A DNA stretch of 64,000 nt from Desulfogranum marinum (lineage in GTDB: Bacteria; Desulfobacterota; Desulfobulbia; Desulfobulbales; Desulfobulbaceae), in the NCBI RefSeq assembly GCF_016918565.1, contig NZ_JAFFQD010000002.1:239029-303028 (forward strand). Reading direction: 5' to 3'. The number at the start of each line of letters is the position of its first letter. Position 1 is the stretch's first letter. The position numbers were made by a program, and so were the translations under genes. Below the pieces are notes generated by a model. That model worked only from the letters and a program-made list of their open reading frames with translations, was not told the DNA's origin and did no database searches. Of this stretch, positions 28,681 through 38,465 are shown one piece after another.

Positions 28681-30039
28681 ATGCAAGACCGTAACAAGAG
28701 CAAGTGCAAAATTTTAGTCGTTGATGATGAACAAGTGCACCGTTTTATGCTCACGTCCCTTTTTGCTGAGTGGGGCTGGCAGAGCATGGAAGCTGATGAC
28801 GGTGTAACCGCTGTGGCAGCAGTCGAAGAAGGGCCATATGATGCTATTTTGATGGATGTACGGATGACCACCATGAATGGAATGGAGGCGCTTAAGCGGA
28901 TTCATGCTATTAACCCGGCGATTCCGGTGGTGATCATGACGGCTTTTTCTTCCATTGATTCAGCGGTAGCTGCCATGAAAGAAGGCGCCCATGACTATCT
29001 GACTAAACCGCTCGATTTTGATAAACTCAAACAAACCCTCGAGGTTGCCATGGGGCATAGGCAAAAAGGGGAGGAGGGGAGCGTTGTTGGTAAGCCTTTT
29101 GGTGAGAATGAACGTTTTATTGGTAATTCTGAGGCAATGCAGCATTTGTGGCAGCTTATCCTCCAGGTAGCACCAACAGAGGCAACTGTACTTATCTGTG
29201 GGGAGTCAGGGACTGGTAAAGAGTTGGTTGCTTCGGCGATTCATCATTACAGCAAGCGGGCAAAGGGGCCTTTAGTCAAGGTCAACTGTGCAGCGCTTGC
29301 CGAAAATCTGTTGGAGTCAGAACTTTTTGGCCATGAGCGTGGGGCCTTCACGGGTGCTGATAAAAGAAGAGAAGGGCGGTTTGTCCAGGCCCAGGGGGGC
29401 ACCCTCTTTTTAGATGAAATCGGAGAAACTTCGCCGGCAATGCAGGTCAAGCTGCTGCGTGTTCTTCAGGAACACGAATTGGAAAGGGTTGGTGGTCAGG
29501 AAACCCTGGATGTGGATGCCCGTATCATTACGGCCACGAACCGTAATTTGGAAGACGAGGTTGCAGCTGGTCGATTCCGTGAAGACCTGTATTACAGATT
29601 GAATGTTGTAGTGTTGGAGGTCCCTCCTTTGCGACTTCGCGATGGAGATATTCCGGTGTTAGTCGATTTTTTTATTCGACGATTCGCAGAAAAAAATTCT
29701 CGTCAGGTGAGGGGGATTACTCCGGAGTATATGGACATACTTATCCGGTATCCGTGGCCTGGTAACGTCAGGGAGCTTGAAAATTCCATAGAAAGGGGAG
29801 TTATTCTCATGCGAGGCGAATACCTTGATGTCGGTGAACTGCCATTGCCGATTCAGCGCTGGGCCGGCTTGCACCCCGCCGGCAAAGAAAAAAAGCCTGC
29901 AACTCTAAAAGACGCAGAAAAAGCATTAATTCTGAAGACGCTCAAGGAAACAGGAGGCAACAGGAGTGAGGCCGCTCGTCGTCTCCAGATAACCAGAAAG
30001 ACACTTTTGAATAAGCTAAAAACCTACGATATACAGTAA
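28681..30039 (+). CDS. Sigma54-dependent NtrC-family response regulator
   Basis: Activator for RNA polymerase-sigma54. Receiver domain at ~8-125: acidic VVDDE pair, phospho-acceptor D59 (ILMDVRM) and Lys in LTKPLDF. The AAA+ domain has Walker A GESGTGKELV, the sigma54-contacting GAFTGA loop, Walker B GGTLFLDEIGE and the R-finger region FREDLYYRLNV. The C-terminal Fis-type helix-turn-helix reads GGNRSEAARRLQITRKTLLNKLK. Closest in plan to ZraR/AtoC. The open frame extends upstream to GTG at 28618, but ATG 28681 gives the usual start just before the receiver and I choose it. No kinase partner is adjacent. Confidence 0.92.
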   Translation: MQDRNKSKCKILVVDDEQVHRFMLTSLFAEWGWQSMEADDGVTAVAAVEEGPYDAILMDVRMTTMNGMEALKRIHAINPAIPVVIMTAFSSIDSAVAAMKEGAHDYLTKPLDFDKLKQTLEVAMGHRQKGEEGSVVGKPFGENERFIGNSEAMQHLWQLILQVAPTEATVLICGESGTGKELVASAIHHYSKRAKGPLVKVNCAALAENLLESELFGHERGAFTGADKRREGRFVQAQGGTLFLDEIGETSPAMQVKLLRVLQEHELERVGGQETLDVDARIITATNRNLEDEVAAGRFREDLYYRLNVVVLEVPPLRLRDGDIPVLVDFFIRRFAEKNSRQVRGITPEYMDILIRYPWPGNVRELENSIERGVILMRGEYLDVGELPLPIQRWAGLHPAGKEKKPATLKDAEKALILKTLKETGGNRSEAARRLQITRKTLLNKLKTYDIQ

Positions 30040-30297
30040 CTGCTGAATTTTTTGTTGCTTGGCCAGCCACATCAGCCATAATGCCTGCCAAGCTGCGGTT
30101 TAGAAGTGTAATCAGGAGATAATGCTTACATCACCTGCCGGTCTTCAGGGCTGGTTTTGGGAAAAGTGTTCATTTTTGTTAAAGCTACATGAAAGGCGGG
30201 ACCTATTGCCCCATATTTGTGAGTAAATTGAAAGTCAGCAAGATAGAGCTATAAGCGGGAGGAAATATGGAGAGGGGAAAAACAGTATGGAGACGAG

Positions 30298-32220
30298 ATG
30301 GCATGTGATAGGCAAAGGGAGTTACTCCAGGCTATAAACGAGGTGTATCGTCATCTTTTGACGGAAAACGATCTTTCGAATTTGCTACAGGGGATCTGTG
30401 ACAGGCTGGTAACTAACAGCCTGTTTGTATCATCGCTTATTGTGTTTATCGATGAAACGACCGGCAGCATGATTACCGCTGAAACTGGATTTGCTGCTCG
30501 TTTTCAAGAAATAATGGCCCATCTTCGCGAAGGTGTTTTGCCACCATGCGGGCTTCGGGTGTTGCAAGAGCCATCTTTGGCGACAGTTTTTTGCCGATCA
30601 GAAAAATGTATTGTATGCAATACCTTTCCTCCAGGATCGTCGTATACCGGTATCTGCACTGCGATAAGGTCTACCCCCGCACTGTATGGTTTTTTAGTGG
30701 TGCATACAACGCTGTCTGTTGGTGAGGGAGTGTCATCCATTCTTGATGTTCAGTCTTTTTCCCAGGTCGGTGAGGCTGTTGCTCATGCTTTACGCCGCTT
30801 ATTTGATAAGGAGGATGCAAAGCATCGTGAAAAGGAAATGCGCCGGATTGAAGAACGCTATGAACTCGCATTACTTGCCTCCCAAGCCGGGTTGTGGGAT
30901 TGGAATATTCAAACCGGTGAGATGTACACCAGCCCCAACCAAAAAGAGTATTTAGATTATCGAAGCGGCGATAAAGGGCCTGGCTCAACCAATCGCATTG
31001 TTCATCCGGATGATAAGGAAAAGGTGCTCACTATATTAAACGCGCATCTGGAAGGGCAAACTGATGAGTATAGAATCGAATACCGGGTAAAAGATGAGCA
31101 TGGTGATTGGGCCTGGTATCTTGACCGGGGAAGAGTTGTTGAAAGAAATGAAAACAATATGCCGGTCAGGATGACCGGTACCCACCAGAATATAACTTTA
31201 CAAAAACATAGGGAACAGGCACTTGCTGCAATCCAGCAACAGCTGCATAATGCAGTCGACCATGAACGAAATTTTTTACAGACAGTTATTGACAGTGCCG
31301 GTGACCCTGTCATGGTCATTGATTTGCAATATAACATTTTGCTTATTAATCAGACCGCAGTTGGGCTGATTAATGTTTCTGAAGCAGGTGGTTCCATGCA
31401 TGGCAGAAAATGTTATGAACTGTTTTGCAGTGCAGGTGGCCCCTGCAACGACCACCGCTTTCCCTGTCCCATAAGTGCAATCAGGGAAAAAGATAATCAG
31501 GTGAAACTCATCCATAATCCCTACCATGGTAACGGTATTAATAATACCTTTGAGCTCGATATCTCACCGTTGAGAAATGCTGAAGGAGAGGTTTACGGGA
31601 TTATTGAAGTTGCCAGGGATGTCACCGACAGGCTGCGAATTGAAGACGAACTTCGAGACAGCCAATCCAAGCTCTATCGGCTGGCCCATCATGACACTTT
31701 AACCGGTTTACCCAACAGGCTTTTGTTTAGAGATCGGCTCAACCAGGCGCTGATCAAGGCCGGCAGGCTTGAGAAAGGGGTAGCTGTCATGTATCTTGAT
31801 CTGGATCGTTTTAAACATATCAATGATACGCTCGGTCACGATGTTGGTGATGATCTGTTGGTGGAAGTGGCTGACCGCTTTAAACGGCAGTGTCGAGCCT
31901 CGGACACGGTAGCTCGACTAGGTGGGGATGAATTTGTTTTTGTACTTGACGGAATCGGCAATAAAAAAGACGTTGCAATAATCGCTGGGAAAATTATTGC
32001 TGTCATGCAGGAACAGGTGCGCATACAAGAGCATGTTATCAGTATTTCAACAAGTATCGGCATCGCCCTGTATCCTGATGATTCATCCGACATCGACGGG
32101 GTGATCAAGTGTGCTGATATGGCATTGTACAAAGCTAAAGAGAAGGGGCGGAATACTTTTTGTTTTTATCGGTCCTCTGTCGAGGACGTGAACGCGGATT
32201 CGTCTGATGGGAAAATATAA
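30298..32220 (+). CDS. GAF/PAS diguanylate cyclase (GGDEF)
   Basis: Second predicted diguanylate cyclase of the window. Residues ~1-180 look like a GAF-type domain with Cys residues at CRSEKCIVC; PAS with the PAC-like NITLQKHREQ follows (~190-310), then a second PAS (~320-460) with a Cys group (CYELFCSAGGPC, then RFPCPI). The cyclase domain starts at LYRLAHHDTLTGLPNRLLF; GGDEF is intact at 542-546 with an RxxD inhibitory site (RASD) before it. No transmembrane helix. The Cys-rich PAS/GAF parts could bind a metal or Fe-S cluster, which is speculation. ATG has GGAG 5 nt upstream. It follows the response regulator by 258 nt. Confidence 0.9.
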   Translation: MACDRQRELLQAINEVYRHLLTENDLSNLLQGICDRLVTNSLFVSSLIVFIDETTGSMITAETGFAARFQEIMAHLREGVLPPCGLRVLQEPSLATVFCRSEKCIVCNTFPPGSSYTGICTAIRSTPALYGFLVVHTTLSVGEGVSSILDVQSFSQVGEAVAHALRRLFDKEDAKHREKEMRRIEERYELALLASQAGLWDWNIQTGEMYTSPNQKEYLDYRSGDKGPGSTNRIVHPDDKEKVLTILNAHLEGQTDEYRIEYRVKDEHGDWAWYLDRGRVVERNENNMPVRMTGTHQNITLQKHREQALAAIQQQLHNAVDHERNFLQTVIDSAGDPVMVIDLQYNILLINQTAVGLINVSEAGGSMHGRKCYELFCSAGGPCNDHRFPCPISAIREKDNQVKLIHNPYHGNGINNTFELDISPLRNAEGEVYGIIEVARDVTDRLRIEDELRDSQSKLYRLAHHDTLTGLPNRLLFRDRLNQALIKAGRLEKGVAVMYLDLDRFKHINDTLGHDVGDDLLVEVADRFKRQCRASDTVARLGGDEFVFVLDGIGNKKDVAIIAGKIIAVMQEQVRIQEHVISISTSIGIALYPDDSSDIDGVIKCADMALYKAKEKGRNTFCFYRSSVEDVNADSSDGKI

Positions 32221-32867
32221 GCTCACCTGTTAAGCTGTTCACAGTCAACGCTGAAAAACTCAGGCATTGCATTCGCTAGGTTGCCACCAGTTTGTGGCGT
32301 CAACGTACTGCGCGTGTAGTTAGTTTGAGTCGGCTCCATGCTATCTTGAAATATTGTTCATACATCCAACTGTTTTGTTCCATTCAAGTTTTTATCCTTG
32401 AAGGTCAGCGTTAGGCTCCGATATCAGCTTATGTGCCTGCGGTAAAATTTTGCCTGTACAGCGAATTTGAACGAATTTGCCCGTTTTCCAGGACACCCCG
32501 TAAACATATTTGCTGCACCTTGTTGATTTGGCTCGAATTAGTTCATAGTTGCCCGATCAGCAACGGCGATTTTGTCAGGATTTAGCGTGGGGAGCTGTTC
32601 TTTTCGCCAGTGGCATCGTGTGTTGTTTTTTTAACCTTGTTCGGCAAGGGAAAAACATTTTTTATCCGGCGTAGCTTTGCTTGGCCAAGGTGTAAAAGGC
32701 TTTACACTCCCCATTTTTTCCTACTTAAATTGATTTTTCCCGCCCTTGACACTGGTTTTTGCCATACTTATTGTTGGCACCAGATTTGTCTGGCCGGTTG
32801 ATTGATCTGTGTGGAATAACAGCTCAACAAGACGGTGGAAATATACTTAGGGAGAAGGAGACTTGAG
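32221..32867. other. Long intergenic region before grpE
   Basis: About 640 nt with no gene I can defend; the longest + frame here (32610-32801) has no homology I recognise and poor composition. Features seen: an inverted repeat GCCAC/GTGGC near 32284-32298, a 10-bp palindrome CTTGGCCAAG at 32680-32689, and a hairpin GTGTAAA/TTTACAC at 32690-32707 followed by a T-rich run, which may end an upstream transcript. No CIRCE operator (TTAGCACTC and its complement) is visible, so HrcA control of grpE-dnaK is not supported. Confidence 0.45.
32746..32774 (+). promoter_or_regulatory. Candidate sigma70 promoter for grpE-dnaK
   Basis: TTGACA at 32746-32751 and TATTGT at 32769-32774 are 17 nt apart, about 95 nt before the grpE start. 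A sigma32-type -10 at the right distance is not present. Prediction only. Confidence 0.5.
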
Positions 32868-33458
32868 GTGGTAGAAGAGACCAAAGAGCAGCAGCCTGTT
32901 GATCCGGAGGAAGAAACTGCAGTTCCTGAAGAGCCTGGTGGTGTGGAATCTGTTGTTGATGAATCTGTTGAACAACCGGAAAGAAACCTGCAGGAAGAAC
33001 TTGAAGCTGCAGAGGATAAACTGCTTCGCGTCGCTGCTGAATTTGAAAATTTTAAAAAGAGAATAGAGCGCGAGCAGAGTAAACTCATGAAATACGCCGG
33101 GGAAAATATACTGCGTGAGTTACTGACAACACTTGATAATCTTGATCGTGCCATTGATCAGGGCAAAGCAGATGCCGACGATGCGAGTGCGAAACTTGAA
33201 TCAATGCTTGAAGGGTTGGATCTTACCCAGAAAGGTTTGGTCGGAACTCTTGAAAAATTTGGTGTTGAACCTTTAGATGCTGTGGGGCAGGAATTTAATC
33301 CTGATGAGCAGGATGCATTGACCATGGAAAACAGCAGTGAGGTTCCAGCCAATCATGTCTTGCGCGAATTTGCCAAGGGGTATCGGTTCAAGGACAGGGT
33401 GTTGCGTCATGCTCAGGTGGTTGTCTCAAGCGGTCCCGCACCGGAAGAGGACGCATAA
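32868..33458 (+). CDS. grpE: Nucleotide exchange factor GrpE
   Basis: Releases ADP from DnaK. A highly acidic N-terminal tail (residues ~1-50) is followed by the long coiled coil that makes the GrpE dimer (LQEELEAAEDKLLRVAAEFE) with FKKRIEREQSKLMKYAGENI, then the beta-wing domain with GVEPLDAVGQEFNPDEQDA and NHVLREFAKGYRFKDRVLRHA near the C-terminus. The frame stays open to 32835, but GTG at 32868 has a strong GGAGAAGGAG seven nt upstream and is the better start (196 aa, typical). dnaK follows after 108 nt, so this is probably a grpE-dnaK heat-shock unit without dnaJ in view. Confidence 0.95.
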   Translation: MVEETKEQQPVDPEEETAVPEEPGGVESVVDESVEQPERNLQEELEAAEDKLLRVAAEFENFKKRIEREQSKLMKYAGENILRELLTTLDNLDRAIDQGKADADDASAKLESMLEGLDLTQKGLVGTLEKFGVEPLDAVGQEFNPDEQDALTMENSSEVPANHVLREFAKGYRFKDRVLRHAQVVVSSGPAPEEDA

Positions 33459-33566
33459 CCGATCCCTGCAAGCAGGGGAAACAGTTTAGATAATGTTATA
33501 TTAAGTAATTATTAAGGTATTTTTTACAGCTTGTAGCTGATTATTTAAGGAGACAGGAGAAGCATT

Positions 33567-35507
33567 ATGGGAAAAATTATAGGCATTGACCTGGGTACTA
33601 CCAACTGTTGTGTATCCATCATGGAGGGCGGTGATCCAAAGGTCATTGAAAATAGCGAAGGAAACAGAACCACCCCTTCAATTGTGGCATTTACAGACAA
33701 TGGGGAGCGTTTGGTCGGCCAGGTTGCAAAACGGCAGGCCGTTACGAATCCGACGCGAACTCTTTTTGCCATCAAACGGCTTGTTGGGCGAAAGTTTACC
33801 GACTTGGAAGTGAAAAAATCTATTGATATCAGTCCTTTTAAGATTGTTGAAGGTCCTGGTGGCGATGCTGTGGTTGAAGTTGAGGGTAAAACCTACTCCG
33901 CAGCAGAAGTCTCGGCAATGATCCTTGGTAAAATGAAGCAGACAGCGGAAGAGTATTTGGGGGAACCAGTTGAAGATGCCGTTGTTACTGTTCCTGCATA
34001 CTTTAATGATGCCCAGCGCCAGGCCACAAAGGATGCCGGAAAAATTGCCGGTCTGAATGTGCAACGTATTATCAATGAGCCGACCGCTGCCTCCCTTGCC
34101 TATGGTCTGGATAAAAAAGGCGAAGAAAAAATCGCTGTTTTCGATCTGGGTGGCGGTACTTTTGACGTGTCCATCCTTGAGATCGGCGACGGTGTGTTTG
34201 AGGTCAAATCCACCAACGGTGACACCTTCCTTGGTGGTGAAGATTTTGATATGCGGATCGTTAACTGGCTTGCCGACGAATTCAAGCGTGATAATGGGGT
34301 GGATCTCCGCAATGACAATATGGCCCTGCAGCGGTTAAAAGAAGAAGCTGAGAAAGCAAAGAAAGAGCTTTCTACCGCTATGGAGACCGATATTAACCTG
34401 CCATTTATCACCGCAGATGCATCCGGACCAAAGCATCTCAACATCAAGTTGAGTCGTGCTAAACTGGAAGCACTGGTAGAAGATTTGATCGAACGTACTG
34501 CAGGTCCATGTAAGGTGGCACTTGCTGATGCCGGACTCAACGCTTCAGAGATCGACGAGGTTATCCTTGTAGGTGGCATGTCTCGTATGCCTAAGGTGCA
34601 GGAAAAGGTTAAATCCATCTTTGGTAAAGATCCGCATAAGGGGGTAAATCCAGATGAGGTTGTTGCCATCGGTGCTGCCATCCAGGGTGGCGTGCTTCAG
34701 GGTGACGTGAAGGATGTACTGCTACTTGATGTTACGCCACTTTCCCTTGGTATTGAAACGCTCGGTGGAGTAATGACCAAGCTTATCGAGAAGAATACCA
34801 CTGTACCAACCAAGAAAAGTCAGGTCTTCTCGACAGCTGCAGATAATCAGCCTGCGGTTTCCATTCATGTTCTTCAGGGCGAGCGTGAAATGGCCCAAGA
34901 TAACAAGACCATTGGCCGATTCGAACTGGCTGACATTCCTCCGGCCCCGCGTGGTGTGCCGCAGATTGAGGTTGCCTTTGATTTGGATGCCAATGGTATT
35001 CTTCATGTTTCAGCAAAAGATCTTGGAACCAACAAGGAACAGTCCATTCGCATTACAGCCTCTTCCGGCCTTTCTGAAGACGAAATCGAGAGGATGAAGA
35101 AGGATGCTGAGTTGCATGCCGATGAAGACAAGAAACGTAAGGAGCTGGTAGAAGCGAAAAATAACGGCGATGCAATGATCCACATGACTCAGAAGAGCTT
35201 GACAGAGCTTGGTGATAAGGTGGATGCTGAGACCAAGGGAAATGTAGAAAAAGAAATTGAAAATCTGAAAAAAGCGCTTGAAACTGACGATGTTGATAGC
35301 ATCAAGTCTGCAACAGAAGCTTTGACCCAGGCGTCACATAAACTTGCCGAACTGATGTATGCTCAGGCTTCACAGGATCAGCCTGGCGGTGGATCTGGTG
35401 CTGCAGGAGCTGCCGGTGGCGCTGCAGGAGCAGGCGCAGCAGGAGGCGGTAAAGGTAAAGGTGATGATGACGACGTTGTTGATGCTGACTTTGAAGAGGT
35501 AAAATAA
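33567..35507 (+). CDS. dnaK: Chaperone protein DnaK (Hsp70)
   Basis: ATP-driven folding chaperone. Nucleotide-binding domain: [15 protein letters not shown] at residue ~4, [17 protein letters not shown] (~140), [29 protein letters not shown] (~194) and [14 protein letters not shown] (~338). The linker [19 protein letters not shown] (~390) leads to the substrate-binding domain. The C-terminus is a Gly/Ala-rich run (~615-632) before the conserved acidic end [12 protein letters not shown]. 646 aa is typical. It starts after GGAGACAGGAG. Confidence 0.98.
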   Translation: MGKIIGIDLGTTNCCVSIMEGGDPKVIENSEGNRTTPSIVAFTDNGERLVGQVAKRQAVTNPTRTLFAIKRLVGRKFTDLEVKKSIDISPFKIVEGPGGDAVVEVEGKTYSAAEVSAMILGKMKQTAEEYLGEPVEDAVVTVPAYFNDAQRQATKDAGKIAGLNVQRIINEPTAASLAYGLDKKGEEKIAVFDLGGGTFDVSILEIGDGVFEVKSTNGDTFLGGEDFDMRIVNWLADEFKRDNGVDLRNDNMALQRLKEEAEKAKKELSTAMETDINLPFITADASGPKHLNIKLSRAKLEALVEDLIERTAGPCKVALADAGLNASEIDEVILVGGMSRMPKVQEKVKSIFGKDPHKGVNPDEVVAIGAAIQGGVLQGDVKDVLLLDVTPLSLGIETLGGVMTKLIEKNTTVPTKKSQVFSTAADNQPAVSIHVLQGEREMAQDNKTIGRFELADIPPAPRGVPQIEVAFDLDANGILHVSAKDLGTNKEQSIRITASSGLSEDEIERMKKDAELHADEDKKRKELVEAKNNGDAMIHMTQKSLTELGDKVDAETKGNVEKEIENLKKALETDDVDSIKSATEALTQASHKLAELMYAQASQDQPGGGSGAAGAAGGAAGAGAAGGGKGKGDDDDVVDADFEEVK

Positions 35508-35539
35508 GCAGAGAGTTACTTTTCTTTTTTTCAGTGCGA

Positions 35540-35577
35540 ATGGGAGTGCGGTTCAATCTGCACTCCCATTTTTTTTT
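35540..35577 (+). terminator. Rho-independent terminator after dnaK
   Basis: ATGGGAGTGC (35540-35549) pairs exactly with GCACTCCCAT (35560-35569) around a 10-nt loop, followed by a T run to 35577. Confidence 0.93.
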
Positions 35578-35639
35578 GTTTTGCGCTATAGATGATCTGT
35601 CAATTTTCCCTTCACTGAAATTCTTTATACAAACTACCT

Positions 35640-36608
35640 ATGAAACGCATATTATCGGGTATTCAACCTTCCGGTAAACTACACATCGGAAACTATTTTG
35701 GCATGATGCAGACCATGATTCGGCAAATGGAGTCAGCAGATCTGTACGTGTTTATTGTCGATCTCCACGCCCTGACATCTGTGCATGATCGTGAGCGCCT
35801 GCGAAAGGGCACCCTTGAGGCTGCTGCAGATTTTCTTGCGCTCGGTCTTGATCCAGAACGTTGCACCTTCTGGGTGCAGTCAGATGTGCCGGAGGTCTGT
35901 GAGTTGACCTGGATGCTGTCGACCATTACCCCGATGGGACTTTTGGAGCGATGTCATTCTTACAAGGATAAAGTAGCCAAAAATATTGCACCAAGTCATG
36001 GCCTCTTTTCCTATCCTGTGCTCATGGCGGCTGATATTCTTTTATATCAGGCAGAAATTGTGCCGGTTGGTAAGGATCAAAAGCAGCATCTGGAAGTTGC
36101 ACGCGATATAGCCATCAAGTTTAATAATACCTTTGGCGAGACTTTTGTGGTACCCGAACCTGCTATCAGCGGATCTACAGCGATCGTTCCCGGGTTGGAC
36201 GGTCAAAAAATGTCTAAGTCCTACGGCAACACCATTCCTATTTTTATGGATGAGAAACCGTTGCGTAAGGTCGTCATGTCCATCCAGACCGATTCTACTC
36301 CGGTGGAAGAGGCAAAGGATCCTGAGACATGTAACCTCTATGCTTTGCTCAAATTGTTTGCGTCTCCTGAAAAAATGGCAGAGGTACATGATTTGTATGT
36401 CAATGGCGGGGCTGCTTACGGGTATTTGAAGCAGGACCTTTTTGAATTGATTAATGACTATTTTGTAGACGCAAGGGCTAAAAAGAAAGATCTGTTGAAC
36501 AACCTGGATTATCTGCGGGAGGTCCTTGCCGGAGGGGCGGAAAAGGCACGGGAAAAGGCAACGGTAACCCTGGACCTGGCGCGAGATAGAATTGGATTGA
36601 AATATTAA
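35640..36608 (+). CDS. trpS: Tryptophanyl-tRNA synthetase
   Basis: Class I synthetase charging tRNA-Trp. The N-terminal ATP site is SGIQPSGKLHIGNYFG (HIGN version of HIGH), the tryptophan pocket includes YKDKVAKN and LMAADILLYQAEIVPVGKDQ, and the KMSKS loop is QKMSKSYGNTI near residue 196. 322 aa is typical of the compact bacterial form. The start ATG at 35640 gives the family-typical N-terminus MKRILSGIQPSG but has no strong SD in the AT-rich leader. It lies 133 nt after dnaK, beyond the dnaK terminator, so it should have its own promoter. Confidence 0.96.
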   Translation: MKRILSGIQPSGKLHIGNYFGMMQTMIRQMESADLYVFIVDLHALTSVHDRERLRKGTLEAAADFLALGLDPERCTFWVQSDVPEVCELTWMLSTITPMGLLERCHSYKDKVAKNIAPSHGLFSYPVLMAADILLYQAEIVPVGKDQKQHLEVARDIAIKFNNTFGETFVVPEPAISGSTAIVPGLDGQKMSKSYGNTIPIFMDEKPLRKVVMSIQTDSTPVEEAKDPETCNLYALLKLFASPEKMAEVHDLYVNGGAAYGYLKQDLFELINDYFVDARAKKKDLLNNLDYLREVLAGGAEKAREKATVTLDLARDRIGLKY

Positions 36609-36793
36609 TTGTGCCGAGAACCCCGGAAAATGTGAGGAGAGCTAATCGTGTAGTGGTCTTTGGTGCTGCCGGCGGTTAATAAGCAGCTGGCCGACCAGGA
36701 CAAGACCGCCGCCTATTATCAGAGACGTATCAACCTTCTCTCTGTCTGCAGTAATAATGGATCTGTTCATGTGCCGGTTTGAAATCAAAATAA

Positions 36794-36826
36794 AAAAGGC
36801 GGTATTCCCGAGGGATCCCGCCTTTT
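36794..36826 (-). terminator. Terminator of the PPIase gene
   Basis: On the minus strand AAAAGGCGG (36818-36826 region) pairs with CCGCCTTTT (36794-36802) with an inner GGGAT/ATTCCC extension, followed by a T-rich stretch. It lies about 28 nt after the stop of the cyclophilin-FKBP gene. Confidence 0.8.
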
Positions 36827-36853
36827 CGAACAGCTTGCAGTGTCTTTTATAGG

Positions 36854-37894
36854 CTAAAAATCAACAAGTTCCACATCAAAGACCAGCCATGCATTGGGGG
36901 GGATTACCCCGCCTGCACCTTGTTCCCCGTAAGCCAGGTTCGGTGGAATAATAAGGGTGCGTTTTTCTCCTTTCTTCATTGCACTAAGCGCTTCATCCCA
37001 GCCACGAATGACTCTTCCTTGGCCCACCGGAAACTGAATGGGTTCTTTGCGGTCATAGGAGCTGTCAAATTTTTTATTGTTAGACAGGAGGCGGCCTGTA
37101 TAGTGAGCACTGATGACATCACCTTGTTTGGGGGTTGGGCCGCTGCCTTCTGCTTCAATCTGGTAATAGAGTCCTGAACGGGTTTTATGGGCTTCCGGCC
37201 ATTTATCCTTGATCAGTTTTTTGATTTTTTCGTTTTCTTTTTTTAATGCGCCGTTTTTCGAATCTTCAATTTCAGCCACTGCTTTATCAAAAGCAGCCTG
37301 GTTTATTTTGAATTTCTCGGCATCCTTGCCAACTCGGATAATTTCTATTTTTTCGATAACATCGCCCTGGGCAATAGCATTAACAACGTCTTGCCCCTCA
37401 ATCACTCTACCGAAAACCGTATGTTTACCGTCAAGATGGGGGGTGGGTACGTGGGTAATGAAAAATTGACTGCCATTGGTTCCTGGTCCGGCATTAGCCA
37501 TGGACAGAATGCCTGGTCGATTGTGTTTTAATGAAGGATCAAATTCGTCAGGGAAGGTATAGCCAGGACCACCTGTGCCGGTTCCCAGTGGACATCCGCC
37601 TTGGATCATGAAATTGTCAATTACTCTGTGAAAAGTGAGACCGTCATAAAAGGGCTTTTCGGTTGGTTTGTCAAAGCCACCGAGATGAAGACTGCCTTCT
37701 GCCAGTCCTGCAAAATTAATAACCGTCAAGGGGGTTTTGTCATAATACAGCTTGAGGAGTATATCTCCTTTTTGAGTGGCTATGTTAGCGTACAATCCAT
37801 CTTTCATTTTTTTTTCCTCATTTTTTGCTGATACCGGTTGTCCGAGTCCAAAAAGCAACGCAGTCAGGAGTAGAGTGGTGAGCCATTTGTTCAT
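36854..37894 (-). CDS. Exported cyclophilin-FKBP dual peptidyl-prolyl isomerase
   Basis: Two unrelated PPIase folds in one secreted protein. Residues 1-23 form a signal peptide ending QPVSA, with no lipobox Cys. A cyclophilin domain (~35-200) shows [31 protein letters not shown] and [20 protein letters not shown] charged helical linker (~205-245) is followed by an FKBP domain (~250-346): [60 protein letters not shown] and [10 protein letters not shown]. The open frame starts 15 nt earlier, but ATG 37894 has GGAG 6 nt upstream and begins the signal peptide. Probably a periplasmic folding factor. Followed by a strong terminator. Confidence 0.93.
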   Translation of the reverse strand: MNKWLTTLLLTALLFGLGQPVSAKNEEKKMKDGLYANIATQKGDILLKLYYDKTPLTVINFAGLAEGSLHLGGFDKPTEKPFYDGLTFHRVIDNFMIQGGCPLGTGTGGPGYTFPDEFDPSLKHNRPGILSMANAGPGTNGSQFFITHVPTPHLDGKHTVFGRVIEGQDVVNAIAQGDVIEKIEIIRVGKDAEKFKINQAAFDKAVAEIEDSKNGALKKENEKIKKLIKDKWPEAHKTRSGLYYQIEAEGSGPTPKQGDVISAHYTGRLLSNNKKFDSSYDRKEPIQFPVGQGRVIRGWDEALSAMKKGEKRTLIIPPNLAYGEQGAGGVIPPNAWLVFDVELVDF

Positions 37895-38092
37895 TGTCGT
37901 CTCCGGCATGTCTGTTCGTTCCGTGTAGCCTGGCCTGTGAGCGATAAAGATGGAACGTATGGTTACGGCTTTCCTTTAATAGATGCATGACCGTGCTGTA
38001 AGGGCACGTTGAACTCCCAATTGGGGAAGGGTGCGGGCCTTTAGGAAAGCTTACTAAGAATGGTCTGGCTTGCTTACAAATCAAAACAGGGA

Positions 38093-38120
38093 TTGTCAAT
38101 GATAAATTCCACTGTAGATT
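38093..38120 (+). promoter_or_regulatory. Candidate sigma70 promoter before the 51-aa ORF
   Basis: TTGTCA at 38093-38098 and TAGATT at 38115-38120 with a 16-nt spacer, about 110 nt before the small ORF at 38233. The rest of the 37895-38232 gap shows no other gene. Confidence 0.4.
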
Positions 38121-38232
38121 GCTGAATGTATTTCTTCTCGCCTCGGATTTTTATCGGCTCAGGCATCGAGAGACTTAAATTTTATGCTACCGGTACCATT
38201 GGTAAGCGCAAGACTTTTGGAAGGCGAACGAA

Positions 38233-38388
38233 ATGGCAGATATTCAACATAGTCTTAAGAAATTGGGTGCGATTGAAGACATTCACACAACGCTCAGAGT
38301 CAATCCAAACGAGGAGCAGAGCGATTTGTCTCGTGAAGCTACAAGGATAAAAATCACTGATAGGGTTGTTTTAGCGAATTTAGGATGA
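38233..38388 (+). CDS. Small hypothetical protein, 51 aa
   Basis: A short frame of 51 codons with ATG preceded by GGAAGG at about 8 nt. The translation begins MADIQHSLKKLGAIEDIHTT and ends TDRVVLANLG: a plausible soluble, helix-rich, mixed-charge peptide with no Cys or Trp and no membrane segment. An in-frame stop at 38203-38205 fixes the upstream limit. It sits 77 nt before waaA on the same strand behind a candidate promoter. I do not recognise a family and it could be non-coding, but composition, SD and placement favour a real gene. Confidence 0.5.
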   Translation: MADIQHSLKKLGAIEDIHTTLRVNPNEEQSDLSREATRIKITDRVVLANLG

Positions 38389-38465
38389 ACTTTGTTGACT
38401 GACGCCATAAATCCTGTTTTAATATAATGTTTTTGCGCTTTCTCTTTCAATAAGCCGGTGCTCAT

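Noticed and set aside
32774..32791. sigma54-like TTGGCAC-N5-TTTGT upstream of grpE
   Set aside because: The invariant GC of the -12 box is GT here, and a normal -35/-10 pair overlaps it, so I do not call it.
32221..32867. CIRCE operator or a small gene before grpE
   Set aside because: No TTAGCACTC inverted repeat is present, and the short + frame at 32610-32801 lacks any coding signs I trust.
34100..34681. 193-aa frame antisense to dnaK
   Set aside because: Ser-rich shadow of strongly conserved DnaK coding sequence.
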